Assembly (NCBI RefSeq): GCF_022348165.1
Contig: NZ_JAKRFI010000002.1
Span: forward strand, 310,001 to 374,000
Origin: Halomonas sp. McH1-25
GTDB taxonomy: Bacteria; Pseudomonadota; Gammaproteobacteria; Pseudomonadales; Halomonadaceae
DNA: 64,000 nucleotides
Reading direction: 5' to 3'
Shown: positions 1 through 8,519 of the stretch, piece by piece
Layout of the letters: each line of letters begins with the position of its first letter
Position numbering within the stretch: the stretch's first letter is position 1
The notes under the pieces: generated by a model
Seen by the model: only the letters and a program-made list of their open reading frames with translations
The model's database searches: none
Told to the model about the DNA's origin: nothing
Position numbers and translations under genes: made by a program

Positions 1-372
1 GCAATTCCGGTGATTCTCATCTGGTGTGTCATCGTTCAGGGCGGGTTCTATTTCGCCGCCAACTCAGTGTGGCTGGGCATCCTGTTCGTGGGACTGGTCG
101 GTACCGGCATGGCCTTGGGGCCGGCCCTGCAGACCCGCCTGATGGACGTGGCGGAAGACGCCCAGACCATGGCCGCCTCGCTCAACCATGCGGCGTTCAA
201 CTGCGCCAATGCGCTCGGCGCCTGGCTGGCCGGGGTCACGATCAAGCTCGGTTTCGCCTGGTCGACCACCGGCCTGGTGGGCGCAGTACTCGCCGTGGGT
301 GGCCTGCTGATCTTCCTGTTGGGGCTGCGTATCGAGCGGGCCAAGGCGGCGCCGGTACCCGAGCAGGCTTGA
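1..372 (+). CDS. MFS transporter, C-terminal fragment (cut by window start)
   Basis: The reading frame is open from base 1 and stops at 370-372, giving about 123 residues of the C-terminal half of a membrane carrier. Three to four hydrophobic helices are visible, separated by a polar loop (VAEDAQTMAASLNHAAFN) typical of drug:H+ antiporter (DHA1, AraJ-like) members of the major facilitator superfamily. The tail ends in a short basic/alanine-rich stretch. The substrate cannot be judged because the N-terminal half lies outside the window. It is convergent with the phosphatase gene that follows. Confidence 0.75.
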   Translation, partial: AIPVILIWCVIVQGGFYFAANSVWLGILFVGLVGTGMALGPALQTRLMDVAEDAQTMAASLNHAAFNCANALGAWLAGVTIKLGFAWSTTGLVGAVLAVGGLLIFLLGLRIERAKAAPVPEQA

Positions 373-419
373 AGCCAGTGGATTACGGGCAAGCAGTGTC
401 CGCCAGCGTGACTCCGGGG

Positions 420-516
420 GACAGGTCGAAGTGAAGGTCATTCGTCAGGGATGACGAATGTAGCGCCTAGGGAAGGTTTACAGCGCCTTCACGCAGGCCT
501 GTTCCCGGAGGCAGCC
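420..516 (+). repeat. Structured interspersed repeat, copy 1
   Basis: About 97 bp between two convergent genes. It folds on paper as an outer helix GACAGG (420-425) with CCTGTT (498-503), a 5x5 internal loop, a second helix GTGAAGG (431-437) with CCTTCAC (486-492), and an inner hairpin CATTCGTCA (439-447) with TGACGAATG (452-460). Two more copies at 51467 and 54272 differ in sequence but keep the pairing. It is not a simple terminator because there is no T-run. Identity with any named repeat family is unknown. Confidence 0.8.
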
Positions 517-541
517 ATCGCCGCCGTGTCGGGAAACACGC

Positions 542-1372
542 TCAGACCATGAACGCGAAACGTTCGCGCAACTGCTCCCAGGTGTCGCGGCTGTTGGCCA
601 GCAATAACCGTCCCTGATGGATCGTCGGCTGATAAGGCCGCCCATCGAGCAGCGCCGAATAGCCACCGGCTTCCTGATGCACGAGCACGCCGGCGGCATG
701 GTCCCACGGCATCAGCGCGCCGATCAGGCTGAACTCGCCGAAGGCACTGGCCAGGGTGCGATACTCGTGACAGGCACAGCCGATGCTCATCATGCGGCTG
801 AAGTCGGGGAAGGTCGCCGCCAGCCGATACTGCAACTCCTTCGGAAACAGGCGCAGCGACGTGAAGCCGGTCATCTCCGCGAGATTCTCACGCTCCGACA
901 CCTTTAGCTGCCGCTCGGTACCGTCCGGACGTACGTAGAATGCGCCCTGGCCACGATGGGCCATGATCCAATCGTCCATCACCGGATCGTAGAGCAGGCC
1001 GAATACCGTCTCGCCCCGGCTGGCCACGGCCAGGATCACCCCGAACTGGGTCAGGTTCCTGGCGAAATTCCACGTCCCGTCGATGGGATCGATGATCACC
1101 GCCATTTCGGCCTCGGCGATCCGGTCGAGTATCGACGCGTCTGCGGAGGTTGCCTCCTCGCCGATGATCGTCGCTTCGGGAAAGCGCTCGGCGACCTCGC
1201 GCTGGATGAAGGCCTCGGCGCGCTGGTCGGCGATGGTCACCAGGTCCTCCTGCGAGGTCTTGGTCTGGATCGACTCGGGGTCCAGATTGCGAAAGCGCGG
1301 CAGGATCTCCGCTTTGGCGGCGCGGCGCACGATGTCGATGAGTTCGCTGGCAGTGGCTGAATCGATGGCCAT
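542..1372 (-). CDS. Inositol monophosphatase family protein
   Basis: A metal-dependent phosphomonoesterase of the inositol monophosphatase / histidinol-phosphatase (HisN-like) superfamily, 276 residues, the family's usual length. The hallmark motifs are present in order: GEE (first metal ligand), DPIDGTWNF (metal/phosphate site) and WDHAAG near the C terminus (third metal ligand). The frame is open to 1402, but the ATG at 1372 is chosen because an AGGGAGGGA ribosome-binding site lies just upstream of it. The substrate (inositol phosphate, histidinol phosphate or another sugar phosphate) cannot be told from sequence. It stands alone, divergent from the Fic gene. Confidence 0.85.
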   Translation of the reverse strand: MAIDSATASELIDIVRRAAKAEILPRFRNLDPESIQTKTSQEDLVTIADQRAEAFIQREVAERFPEATIIGEEATSADASILDRIAEAEMAVIIDPIDGTWNFARNLTQFGVILAVASRGETVFGLLYDPVMDDWIMAHRGQGAFYVRPDGTERQLKVSERENLAEMTGFTSLRLFPKELQYRLAATFPDFSRMMSIGCACHEYRTLASAFGEFSLIGALMPWDHAAGVLVHQEAGGYSALLDGRPYQPTIHQGRLLLANSRDTWEQLRERFAFMV

Positions 1373-1466
1373 GAAGTCCCTCCCTGGCAATGGCATGCTC
1401 AATCAGCATAGCCACAATCATGTCGGCTACGAGATGCAGTGAAGTTGGAAGTTGAAATAACGTAGA

Positions 1467-1503
1467 CTACTATTTTACTTTACGGTTAAAAATGAAATAG
1501 TAG
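1467..1503. promoter_or_regulatory. Inverted repeat upstream of fic
   Basis: Perfect 9-bp arms CTACTATTT (1467-1475) and AAATAGTAG (1495-1503) are separated by 19 bp in a markedly A+T-rich patch between the divergent phosphatase and Fic genes. The position 32 bp before the Fic start suggests an operator, possibly autoregulatory through the Fic protein's C-terminal winged-helix-like region. That role is inference. Confidence 0.4.
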
Positions 1504-1534
1504 GCGCAGTATTTTAACTTCCTTGGGATCTCTG

Positions 1535-2689
1535 ATGCAGCGTGGACTCACCGGACATTACGTGCCCAGTGTGGCTGGAGGCGTAAATTGCCAGGCGTTC
1601 GTGCCCGCTGCATTGCCGCCTGATCCGCCGTTGAGGCTGGATGACAAACTGCAGCAACGCTTGTCGCAAGCGCTGGTCGCCCTCGGGCGCCTGGATGGTA
1701 TCTCCGTACTGTTACCGGATGCCCAGCTGTTTCTCTATAGCTATGTACGTAAAGAGGCGGTCATGTCCTCTCAGATCGAGGGCACACAGTCGTCGCTGAG
1801 TGACCTGATGGTGTATGAAATGGAGGGCACCCCTGGCGTACCGATGAACGACGTACAGGAAGTCTCCTGCTATGTCCGTGCGTTGACCCTCGGCATTCAA
1901 CGAATCCGTGAGGGGCATCCCATCACCATCCGCCTCGTCCTCGAACTGCATGCGGCATTGATGACTCATGGCCGAGGAACGCATCGCCGCCCGGGTGAGC
2001 TTCGTCAGAATCAGGTCTGGATCGGGGGGCACCGAGCCGACGAGGCGGTCTTCGTGCCGCCGCCGGCCAACTACCTTGCTGACTGTTGGAGCGCTCTCGA
2101 ACGCTTCATCAATGATCAGCCAGCGTCTACTGCACCAGTCATCAAGGCCGCGCTGGCGCATGTCCAGTTCGAAACCATTCATCCCTTCATGGATGGCAAC
2201 GGTCGGCTTGGGCGTCTCCTGATTCCTCTGATACTGGTTCAGGCGGGAATCTTGAAGGAGCCGCTGCTGTACCTTTCGGTATTTTTCAAACGTCACCGCC
2301 AGACTTACTACGAAAACCTGCAGAAGGTGCGCCTTACCGGCGATTGGGAGGCATGGTTGCTTTTCTTCGTTGATGCCATCGCCGATACCGCCAATCATGC
2401 AGTGGCAACGGCGCAGGCCCTGAATGCGCTACTGGCTCAGGACAAGGCAAGGCTAACCGAGCTTGGCCGCCTGGCAGGTTCTGCCAATCAGATATTGGAA
2501 GCACTTTTCAGTCATCCGGTAGCGAACATCGCCACGTTGCACCGGGAAACAGGTCTGACTCATGCCACTATAGGCAAGGTTTTGGACGCGTTGGAAAACC
2601 GGCTACAGGTCGTGCGTGAGCTCACCGGTCAGAAGCGCAATCGCGTCTACGCCTACAGCGCTTATATTGAATTGCTAAACCGAGACTAG
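1535..2689 (+). CDS. Fic family protein (class II, AMPylator-type)
   Basis: A Fic-domain protein of 384 residues that is expected to transfer AMP (or another nucleotide moiety) from a nucleotide to a target hydroxyl. The catalytic motif HPFMDGNGRLGR sits at residues 216-227 with the active-site His216 intact. An N-terminal S-x3-E-G element (SSQIEG, residues 78-83) matches the inhibitory helix motif of class II Fic proteins, so the enzyme is likely auto-inhibited by default. The C-terminal 80 residues look like a winged helix. The frame opens at a TTG (1523), but ATG 1535 is preferred because GGGA precedes it. No antitoxin partner gene is adjacent. Confidence 0.85.
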   Translation: MQRGLTGHYVPSVAGGVNCQAFVPAALPPDPPLRLDDKLQQRLSQALVALGRLDGISVLLPDAQLFLYSYVRKEAVMSSQIEGTQSSLSDLMVYEMEGTPGVPMNDVQEVSCYVRALTLGIQRIREGHPITIRLVLELHAALMTHGRGTHRRPGELRQNQVWIGGHRADEAVFVPPPANYLADCWSALERFINDQPASTAPVIKAALAHVQFETIHPFMDGNGRLGRLLIPLILVQAGILKEPLLYLSVFFKRHRQTYYENLQKVRLTGDWEAWLLFFVDAIADTANHAVATAQALNALLAQDKARLTELGRLAGSANQILEALFSHPVANIATLHRETGLTHATIGKVLDALENRLQVVRELTGQKRNRVYAYSAYIELLNRD

Positions 2690-2717
2690 GTATGGAGCGG
2701 TCTCTATAAGAGGGCGC

Positions 2718-3920
2718 TCAGCCTGCTTCGGGCATAGGCGGCGTCACCCGATGCAGCGCCAGCAGCAGCCCCATTCCGGCGATCATTACCACGGTCGTCA
2801 CCAGCAGGGCACCATGGTAGCTGCCGGTGAAGGCGACGATATAGCCGGTCATGGCTGGCGCCACCACCTGTGCCACGCCGTAGCTCAGAGTAAGACGCGA
2901 CATGGCGCGGGCCGGGTTGGCCGGATAGCGACTGCCGATCAACGTCAGCGTCAAACTGACGACGCCCACGAAGGTGCCGCCGAATAGCACGGCACTGAGC
3001 AGGTTGACGAAAGTGGCGGTGGACACCACCGGCAACACGAAGGATACCGTCTGCAGTCCATAGGCGATCAACAGTGCCATGACCGGCCCCAGGGCTCTGG
3101 CTACCCGATCCCAGAGGAAACTGGATGGCACGGCGGCCAGCCCGACGATCACCCATACCCAACTGCCTTCGCCAGCCAGTAAGGGCAATCTTTCGAGGAT
3201 GGCGACAATGAAGGTGGCGCCGACGACATAGCCGAACCCGCCGCAGAAATAGACCGCAATCATCAACGCCAGCCAGCGTCTTGATGGCCCCTGGAGCGCC
3301 TTGGCGGTCTGCTTGGTGGAGATGGGCGGCGGCGCAGGGAGCCAGCGCCACGCCGGCACGAAGAACACGAGGCCCAGCAGACCCAGACCGATCCATTGCT
3401 GAGCCCAGTTCGTCCACTCGATCATGCTCGCCAGCGCCAGGCCGGACACCACGATCCCCAGTCCCAGGCCGGTGAAATGCAGCCCCAGTTCCTGCCTATG
3501 GTGGTGACGAGTCAGCCAGTTGAGCACCAGGCCCGAAGCCAGCAGCAGCCCGGCGATGCTCGAGACACCCGCAACGAAACGCAGAGCGGCCCAGAGCACT
3601 ACATTGTCGGTCAGGCCCATACCCAGTGTGGTGACGACAGCCAGCACCAGGCACACGCGGTAGAGCGTGAACTTGACCGACAGCCGGCCGATACAAGAGG
3701 CCAGCAGCGCGCCGCTCATGTAGCCCAGGTAATTGATCGTCGCCAGCCAGCCCCCGGCCACATCGGACAGCCCGGCGCCGTCGCGCATGATGGGCAGCAG
3801 GGGCGTATAGGCAAAACGGGCCAGCCCGACCGTCAGAATCAGCGCGCTGATCCCGGCAAGAATGACCTTGTAGCGCGCCAGGTTGGATGTGGCGGGGAGG
3901 GGCGACTCCGTGACTGCCAT
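2718..3920 (-). CDS. MFS transporter, YbfB/YjiJ-type
   Basis: A twelve-helix major facilitator of about 400 residues. The N-terminal part (VGLARFAYTPLLPIM, then WLATINYLGYMSGAL) is characteristic of the YbfB/YjiJ group, whose substrates are largely unassigned. The frame is open to a GTG at 3980, but ATG 3920 is preferred: GAGG lies 7 nt upstream and the extra 20 residues are polar and look non-coding. It is a single gene, lying between the convergent Fic gene and a glutathione transferase transcribed in the same direction. Confidence 0.8.
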   Translation of the reverse strand: MAVTESPLPATSNLARYKVILAGISALILTVGLARFAYTPLLPIMRDGAGLSDVAGGWLATINYLGYMSGALLASCIGRLSVKFTLYRVCLVLAVVTTLGMGLTDNVVLWAALRFVAGVSSIAGLLLASGLVLNWLTRHHHRQELGLHFTGLGLGIVVSGLALASMIEWTNWAQQWIGLGLLGLVFFVPAWRWLPAPPPISTKQTAKALQGPSRRWLALMIAVYFCGGFGYVVGATFIVAILERLPLLAGEGSWVWVIVGLAAVPSSFLWDRVARALGPVMALLIAYGLQTVSFVLPVVSTATFVNLLSAVLFGGTFVGVVSLTLTLIGSRYPANPARAMSRLTLSYGVAQVVAPAMTGYIVAFTGSYHGALLVTTVVMIAGMGLLLALHRVTPPMPEAG

Positions 3921-4004
3921 GCGGGCCTCGGTGAGTTGGGCGCTGCGAGAGCGTAGCGGTATAGAGTCGCTTAACGCCACACTTGGTGATATTGGCCTTT
4001 GATC

Positions 4005-4754
4005 TCACCCAAACGCTTTATCCAGCGCTAGATAGGCACCACTCTGCTCACGAATCTCCTGCCCCAGCGTATCGACCTCCTTCGACACGTCCCGGAAATG
4101 CGCCCGGTCGGCCATGCCTTCCAGCCACCGGGTGACTTGTGGATAGCGCCCAAACCGGTAGCCCGCCGTCTTGATCTGATAGAGCTCGCAGCTCATGGTG
4201 AGATCGGCAAGGGTGGGATGTTCATCGCCCAGCACCGTTGGCGGGTGCGCGTCGTGATGCTGGCGTTCGAAATGTGCCTCAAGGGTGACAAGCCCCTGGT
4301 TCAGCCCCGCCTGTAAAGGCGCAATCAAGGTGTTCTGAATCTCACGCTTGAGCATCGGCAACGTCAGGTGCAGGTTCATGATGTGATGAAACATATCGAA
4401 GCGACGCAGATTGCCGTGGTGCCAGGCTAGCCACTGATCGATCTGTGCCGTGCGCATCGCGTCCTGATCGCCCGGATACCATTGCCGTGCAGTCTCCTGT
4501 CCCGGGGCTGTGCGGCAGAGGTACATCATGATGGACTGGCTTTCGCCGAGTGTGAGCCGCCCTCCCTTATCGTTGTCATCCACCAGCGCTGGCACGGTCT
4601 GAAACGCATTGATCTCTGTATACTCGGACGTACGGGTCTCGCCACCGGCAAAGTCGACTTCATGGAAGTCGTAATCGATCGAGAGTTCACGCAACGTTAT
4701 TTCGACTGCCCGGCAGGGCTGGGAGAGGCGATGGGCGTAGAGGGTGATGGGCAT
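4005..4754 (-). CDS. Glutathione S-transferase family protein
   Basis: A cytosolic glutathione transferase of 249 residues. The thioredoxin-like N-terminal domain carries the theta-class signature LSQPCRAV near residue 10 (the serine is the likely thiol-activating residue), the cis-proline stretch TVPALVD, and the glutathione-contacting ESQSIM. The remainder is the all-helical C-terminal domain. It would conjugate or reduce an electrophile with glutathione. The substrate is unknown and no dehalogenase-type neighbour gives a clue. Confidence 0.85.
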   Translation of the reverse strand: MPITLYAHRLSQPCRAVEITLRELSIDYDFHEVDFAGGETRTSEYTEINAFQTVPALVDDNDKGGRLTLGESQSIMMYLCRTAPGQETARQWYPGDQDAMRTAQIDQWLAWHHGNLRRFDMFHHIMNLHLTLPMLKREIQNTLIAPLQAGLNQGLVTLEAHFERQHHDAHPPTVLGDEHPTLADLTMSCELYQIKTAGYRFGRYPQVTRWLEGMADRAHFRDVSKEVDTLGQEIREQSGAYLALDKAFG

Positions 4755-5027
4755 GGACGTTTCCTGGTCGGTAAGAAACAGCCTTTAGCGTAGCGCATGG
4801 GGTGGAAGGGTCGTGTGCGTGGGATTCCGGAAGAATGTGCTATTACCGGTTAGCCATCAAATGAGCGGATTTTATTAACTCGCTGATACAATTATATTTT
4901 TTACTCTTCCTTATGTGCCTAGGCTGGGCCGATCAAATGGCCGTCAAATGAAGCGGCTACTAGAAATAATGGCCAGCTTTAGTCATTGGAGAAGAAACAA
5001 TTTTCAGCGTAGTGGAGGGAGGTGGAT
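4755..5027. other. Intergenic region upstream of the GST gene
   Basis: There is no convincing gene. The stretch around 4850-4915 is A+T-rich, unlike the flanking genes, and probably holds the promoter of the leftward GST gene. The small open frames here lack ribosome-binding sites and family resemblance. Confidence 0.5.
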
Positions 5028-5049
5028 CGGGATGCGCAGAGGCATCCCG
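5028..5049 (-). terminator. Hairpin downstream of yicC
   Basis: Stem CGGGATGC / GCATCCCG with a 6-nt loop lies just past the yicC stop on the minus strand. There is no T-run, so intrinsic termination is uncertain; it may instead be a 3'-end stabiliser. Confidence 0.4.
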
Positions 5050-5060
5050 AAGGCAAGTAT

Positions 5061-5924
5061 TCACTCGATATTCTGGATCTGCTCGCGCATCTGCTCGATC
5101 AGCACCTTGAGCTCTACCGCGCAGCGGGTGCTTTCGGCGACGATAGACTTGGACGACAGTGTGTTGGCTTCGCGGTTGAGTTCCTGCATCAGGAAGTCGA
5201 GGCGGCGGCCGACGGGGCCTTTCTGCTTGAGCTGGCGCTCGACTTCGGTGACGTGGGTCTCGAGGCGGTCGAGTTCTTCGTCGACGTCGGCCTTCTGGGC
5301 GAGCAGGGCGATCTCGGCTTCCAGGCGCTGGGGCTCTAACTCGGCCTTGAGCGTTTCCAGGCGTTCGAGCAGTTGGCTGCGCTGGCGGGCGAGGATGTCC
5401 GGCAGCAGGGCGCGGACCTCGGCGACCTGGATGCGCACGCCGTCGAGGCGCTGGCGGATCAGCTCGGCCAGACGTTCGCCCTCGCGGGCGCGGCCGGCGA
5501 TCAGGTCGTCCAGCGCCACGTCGAACAACGCCTTGGCCTCGCGCTGGACGATTTCCAGGTCGATGCCGTGCGTTTCCACCACGCCGGGGTGGTCGAGCAG
5601 TTCCAGCGCATTGGGCATGGCCGCATCGGGCAGTTCGGCGCGCACCTCGTGCAGGGCGCGGGCCAGCTCGGCCAGGCGCGTGCGGTTGACGCTCAGCGAT
5701 TCGCCGCTGGCCGCCGGTTCGAAGCGCAGGTGGCATTCCACCTTGCCGCGGGCCAGGCGGTTTCTGAGCGCTTCGCGAAAGGCCGTTTCCAGATCGCGCA
5801 GGCTGTCCGGCAGGCGAAAGTGCGGTTCCAGGTAGCGCTGGTTCACCGAGCGCAGTTCCAGTTGCAGGCTGCCCCAATCGGCGTCGCGGGTCTGCCGGGT
5901 GAAGGCGGTCATGCTGTGGGTCAT
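5061..5924 (-). CDS. yicC: YicC family endoribonuclease
   Basis: A 287-residue protein of the YicC/YloC family. The E. coli member is an endoribonuclease implicated in small-RNA turnover. The N terminus MTHSMTAFTRQ and the segment LRSVNQRYLEPHFRLP are family signatures. The C-terminal DUF1732 part includes KGPVGRRLDFLMQELNREANT, the family's most conserved block. The start at 5924 follows GAGGAAA at proper spacing; the longer open frame upstream overlaps the divergent rph promoter and is rejected. It is divergent from rph, a common arrangement in gammaproteobacteria. Confidence 0.93.
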   Translation of the reverse strand: MTHSMTAFTRQTRDADWGSLQLELRSVNQRYLEPHFRLPDSLRDLETAFREALRNRLARGKVECHLRFEPAASGESLSVNRTRLAELARALHEVRAELPDAAMPNALELLDHPGVVETHGIDLEIVQREAKALFDVALDDLIAGRAREGERLAELIRQRLDGVRIQVAEVRALLPDILARQRSQLLERLETLKAELEPQRLEAEIALLAQKADVDEELDRLETHVTEVERQLKQKGPVGRRLDFLMQELNREANTLSSKSIVAESTRCAVELKVLIEQMREQIQNIE

Positions 5925-6126
5925 GTCAGTTTCCTCGAACCGGTGTGCTCTCGCTCGCTGATCGTTCAGCCAGCTTTCAGGCTGAAGGCAGGGTGCCCAG
6001 CGATAAAAGCTCCAGTGTAACGGATTTGTCGCGTGACGAGCGCCAGCGGTAATCAGGTTCGTCCGCGTAATGGTGCCGGAGTGTGTAGAATGGCGCCCTT
6101 TCAGTGAAGCGATTACGAGAGACGAT

Positions 6127-6864
6127 ATGCCCACGGAGTTCAAGCGCCCCAGCGGACGGCAGCCCGATCAGTTGCGTGAGATCACGCTGACCCGCGAGTA
6201 TACCCGCCATGCCGAGGGCTCGGTGCTGGTGGCGTTCGGCGATACCAAGGTGCTGTGTAACGCCAGCGTCGAGCCCGGCGTGCCGCGCTGGCTGCGTGGC
6301 AAGGGTCAGGGTTGGATCACTGCCGAGTACGGCATGCTGCCGCGCGCCACGCATACCCGCGGCGGCCGCGAGGCGACCCGTGGCAAGCAGGGTGGTCGCA
6401 CGCTGGAAATCCAGCGCCTGATCGGCCGTTCGCTGCGCGCGGTGGTGGATCTCAAGAAGCTGGGCGAATTCACCATCACCGTCGATTGCGACGTAATCCA
6501 GGCCGATGGCGGCACGCGCACCGCGTCGATCACCGGCGGCTGCGTGGCGCTGGTCGATGCCATCCGCTATCTGCAGCGCAAGAAGCTGATCAAGACCGAC
6601 CCGTTCAAGGAGCTGGTCAGTTCGGTGTCGGTGGGCGTGTTCAAGCAAACCCCGGTGGTCGATCTCGACTATCCCGAGGACAGTGCCGCGGACACCGACA
6701 TGAACGTAGTGATGACCGAGAGCGGCGGCCTGATCGAGGTGCAGGGCACGGCAGAGGCGATGGCGTTCTCGCGCGGCGAACTCGATGCCATGCTCGACCT
6801 GGCCGAAAAGGCCGGCGCGGAGCTGTTCGCCCATCAGCGCGAGGCGCTGGGCCTGCGCGATTGA
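6127..6864 (+). CDS. rph: Ribonuclease PH
   Basis: A phosphorolytic 3'-5' exoribonuclease that trims tRNA 3' ends. The 245 residues match the family's usual length. Diagnostic segments include [32 protein letters not shown], the RNA/phosphate-contacting basic stretch [18 protein letters not shown], and [13 protein letters not shown]. No frameshift is present, unlike the rph of E. coli K-12. The ATG at 6127 directly begins the conserved N terminus. It is followed by a strong hairpin and by the convergent crc-like gene. Confidence 0.97.
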   Translation: MPTEFKRPSGRQPDQLREITLTREYTRHAEGSVLVAFGDTKVLCNASVEPGVPRWLRGKGQGWITAEYGMLPRATHTRGGREATRGKQGGRTLEIQRLIGRSLRAVVDLKKLGEFTITVDCDVIQADGGTRTASITGGCVALVDAIRYLQRKKLIKTDPFKELVSSVSVGVFKQTPVVDLDYPEDSAADTDMNVVMTESGGLIEVQGTAEAMAFSRGELDAMLDLAEKAGAELFAHQREALGLRD

Positions 6865-6876
6865 TCAGCGGATACG

Positions 6877-6903
6877 ACAACGCCGGCCTGGGGCCGGCGT
6901 TGT
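6877..6903 (+). terminator. Hairpin after rph
   Basis: A perfect 12-bp stem ACAACGCCGGCC / GGCCGGCGTTGT with a 3-nt loop lies 12 nt past the rph stop, between two convergent genes. The U-tract is poor, but the position fits a bidirectional terminator. Confidence 0.6.
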
Positions 6904-6948
6904 TCGTGCTGCGACGATGAACCTGATTCTTGGCGATCGAGGTTGTGG

Positions 6949-7716
6949 TTATAGATCGAGATCGTATTCGACGATCAGCGGGGCGTACTCGGAGAAAGTC
7001 GCTTCGCGATCGATCCAGGCGTCGACGACATGGCGGCGGAAGTTGGGCCCGACGATCTGGTAGTCGATGCGCCAGCCTTCCTGGCGGTTGCGCGGCACGT
7101 CCTGGTCGAGCTTCGGCCACCAGGTGTACTCGCCGGCGTCGCGATTGATCTCACGGAAGGTGTCGATGAAACCGGTGGGGCCGAACATCTGATCCATCCA
7201 GGCGCGCTCTTCCGGCTTGAAGCCGGGCGTGGTCTGGTTGTCGGCCCAGTTGGCCAGGTCCACCGTCTTGTGAGCGATGTGCCAGGTGCCGCAAATGATG
7301 TATTCGCGGCGCTTGCGGGCCATCTTGCTCAGGTATTCCTGATACTGGGCCATGAATTCCTGCTTGGCGGCGTAATCGCTGCCATCGGGCATCAGGAAGC
7401 TGGCGATGCTGAAGCGGTCGTAGTCGGCCTGCAGGAAGCGCGCTTCGTTGTCGCACTCCGGAAAGCCCAGACCGTACATGATGGCCTTGGGAATCTTGCG
7501 GCAATACAGGCCTACGCCCGAGAAGTTGTCCTGCTCGGCGTCGAGGAAGTAACCCTCGTAGCCTTCGGGGTAGAGGATGCTGTCGTCGAGGTCGAAGCTC
7601 TTGGCCTTCAGGTTCTGCACGCAGACGACGTCGGCATCCTGGTCGGCCAGCCAGTCGAGAAAGCCCCGCTCGACGGCTTCGCGAATCCCGTTAACATTGA
7701 TGCTGGCGATTTTCAT
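6949..7716 (-). CDS. crc: Crc-like catabolite repression control protein (ExoIII fold, catalytic residues lost)
   Basis: A 255-residue protein with the exonuclease III / EEP fold throughout (MKIASINVNGIREA at the start). The nuclease residues are changed: Asn35 where ExoIII has the metal-binding Glu34, Thr144 and His146 in GTWHIAH where ExoIII has GDWN (Asp151, Asn153), and Glu243-Tyr244 where Asp-His is expected. This pattern, the overall resemblance to Pseudomonas Crc, and the rph-crc-pyrE order point to Crc, a non-nuclease partner of Hfq that represses translation of catabolic mRNAs. The open frame continues far upstream through pyrE, but ATG 7716 starts the conserved domain. Alternative: a divergent, inactive xthA paralogue. 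Confidence 0.85.
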   Translation of the reverse strand: MKIASINVNGIREAVERGFLDWLADQDADVVCVQNLKAKSFDLDDSILYPEGYEGYFLDAEQDNFSGVGLYCRKIPKAIMYGLGFPECDNEARFLQADYDRFSIASFLMPDGSDYAAKQEFMAQYQEYLSKMARKRREYIICGTWHIAHKTVDLANWADNQTTPGFKPEERAWMDQMFGPTGFIDTFREINRDAGEYTWWPKLDQDVPRNRQEGWRIDYQIVGPNFRRHVVDAWIDREATFSEYAPLIVEYDLDL

Positions 7717-7809
7717 ACATGGTCCCTTTTTCGTCGCGCGTGTATTATACCCGAGCTTTCGACGTTTGGGTAAATGGCCCTGACTAATAAATGTGATAGG
7801 GAGGCATCC

Positions 7810-8493
7810 GTGGCCGGCCACTTGCAAGCATATCAGCGTGAGTTCATCGCCTTCGCCATCGAGCAGGGCGTGCTCAAGTTCGGCGAATTCACCCTGAAAT
7901 CCGGTCGCGTCAGTCCCTATTTCTTCAATGCCGGCCTGTTTCGTAGCGGCTCGGCACTGGCTCGTCTGGGGCGTTTCTACGCTCGGGCGATTATCGACAG
8001 CGGCCTCCGTGCCGATGTCCTGTTCGGTCCAGCCTATAAGGGAATTCCGCTCGCCGCGAGTGCCGCCGTGGCCCTGGCCGACCATCATGATTGCGATATG
8101 CCGTTCGCCTTCAACCGCAAGGAGGCCAAGACGCACGGTGAAGGTGGCAATATCGTCGGCGCCGAGCTCAAGGGCAAGGTGCTGATCGTCGACGACGTGA
8201 TCACTGCCGGGACCGCCATCGGCGAGGTCATGCAACTGATCGATGCGGCTGGCGCACAGGCCGCAGGGGTGGTCATCGCCCTCGACCGCCAGGAGCGCGG
8301 GCAAGCTGGCGATGACATGAAGAGCCAAAGCGCCATCCAAGAGGTCGAGGCCCGCTACGGCATGCCGGTGATCAGTATCGTCACCCTCGATCAGGTCCTC
8401 GAGTACCTCGAGACCCAGGCCGGCGACGAGCTCAAGCCCTATGCCCCGGCCATTCGCGATTACCGGGCACGCTACGGCGTCGTCAGCGCGTAG
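7810..8493 (+). CDS. pyrE: Orotate phosphoribosyltransferase
   Basis: Converts orotate and PRPP to orotidine 5'-phosphate in pyrimidine synthesis. The 227 residues include the flexible catalytic loop [13 protein letters not shown] (about 101-113) and the PRPP-binding loop [13 protein letters not shown] (124-136). A GTG at 7810 is chosen because GGGAGG lies 6 nt upstream and the conserved QAYQREFI block begins 5 residues later; the ATG at 7774 has no such support. It is divergent from the crc-like gene with under 100 bp between them. Confidence 0.96.
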   Translation: MAGHLQAYQREFIAFAIEQGVLKFGEFTLKSGRVSPYFFNAGLFRSGSALARLGRFYARAIIDSGLRADVLFGPAYKGIPLAASAAVALADHHDCDMPFAFNRKEAKTHGEGGNIVGAELKGKVLIVDDVITAGTAIGEVMQLIDAAGAQAAGVVIALDRQERGQAGDDMKSQSAIQEVEARYGMPVISIVTLDQVLEYLETQAGDELKPYAPAIRDYRARYGVVSA

Positions 8494-8519
8494 AAGAACG
8501 TATCCAAGAGAATTCAGCA

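Noticed and set aside
7774-7809. An ATG at 7774 as the pyrE start
   Set aside because: No ribosome-binding site and no family match for the added residues; the GTG at 7810 has GGGAGG upstream and starts near the conserved N terminus.
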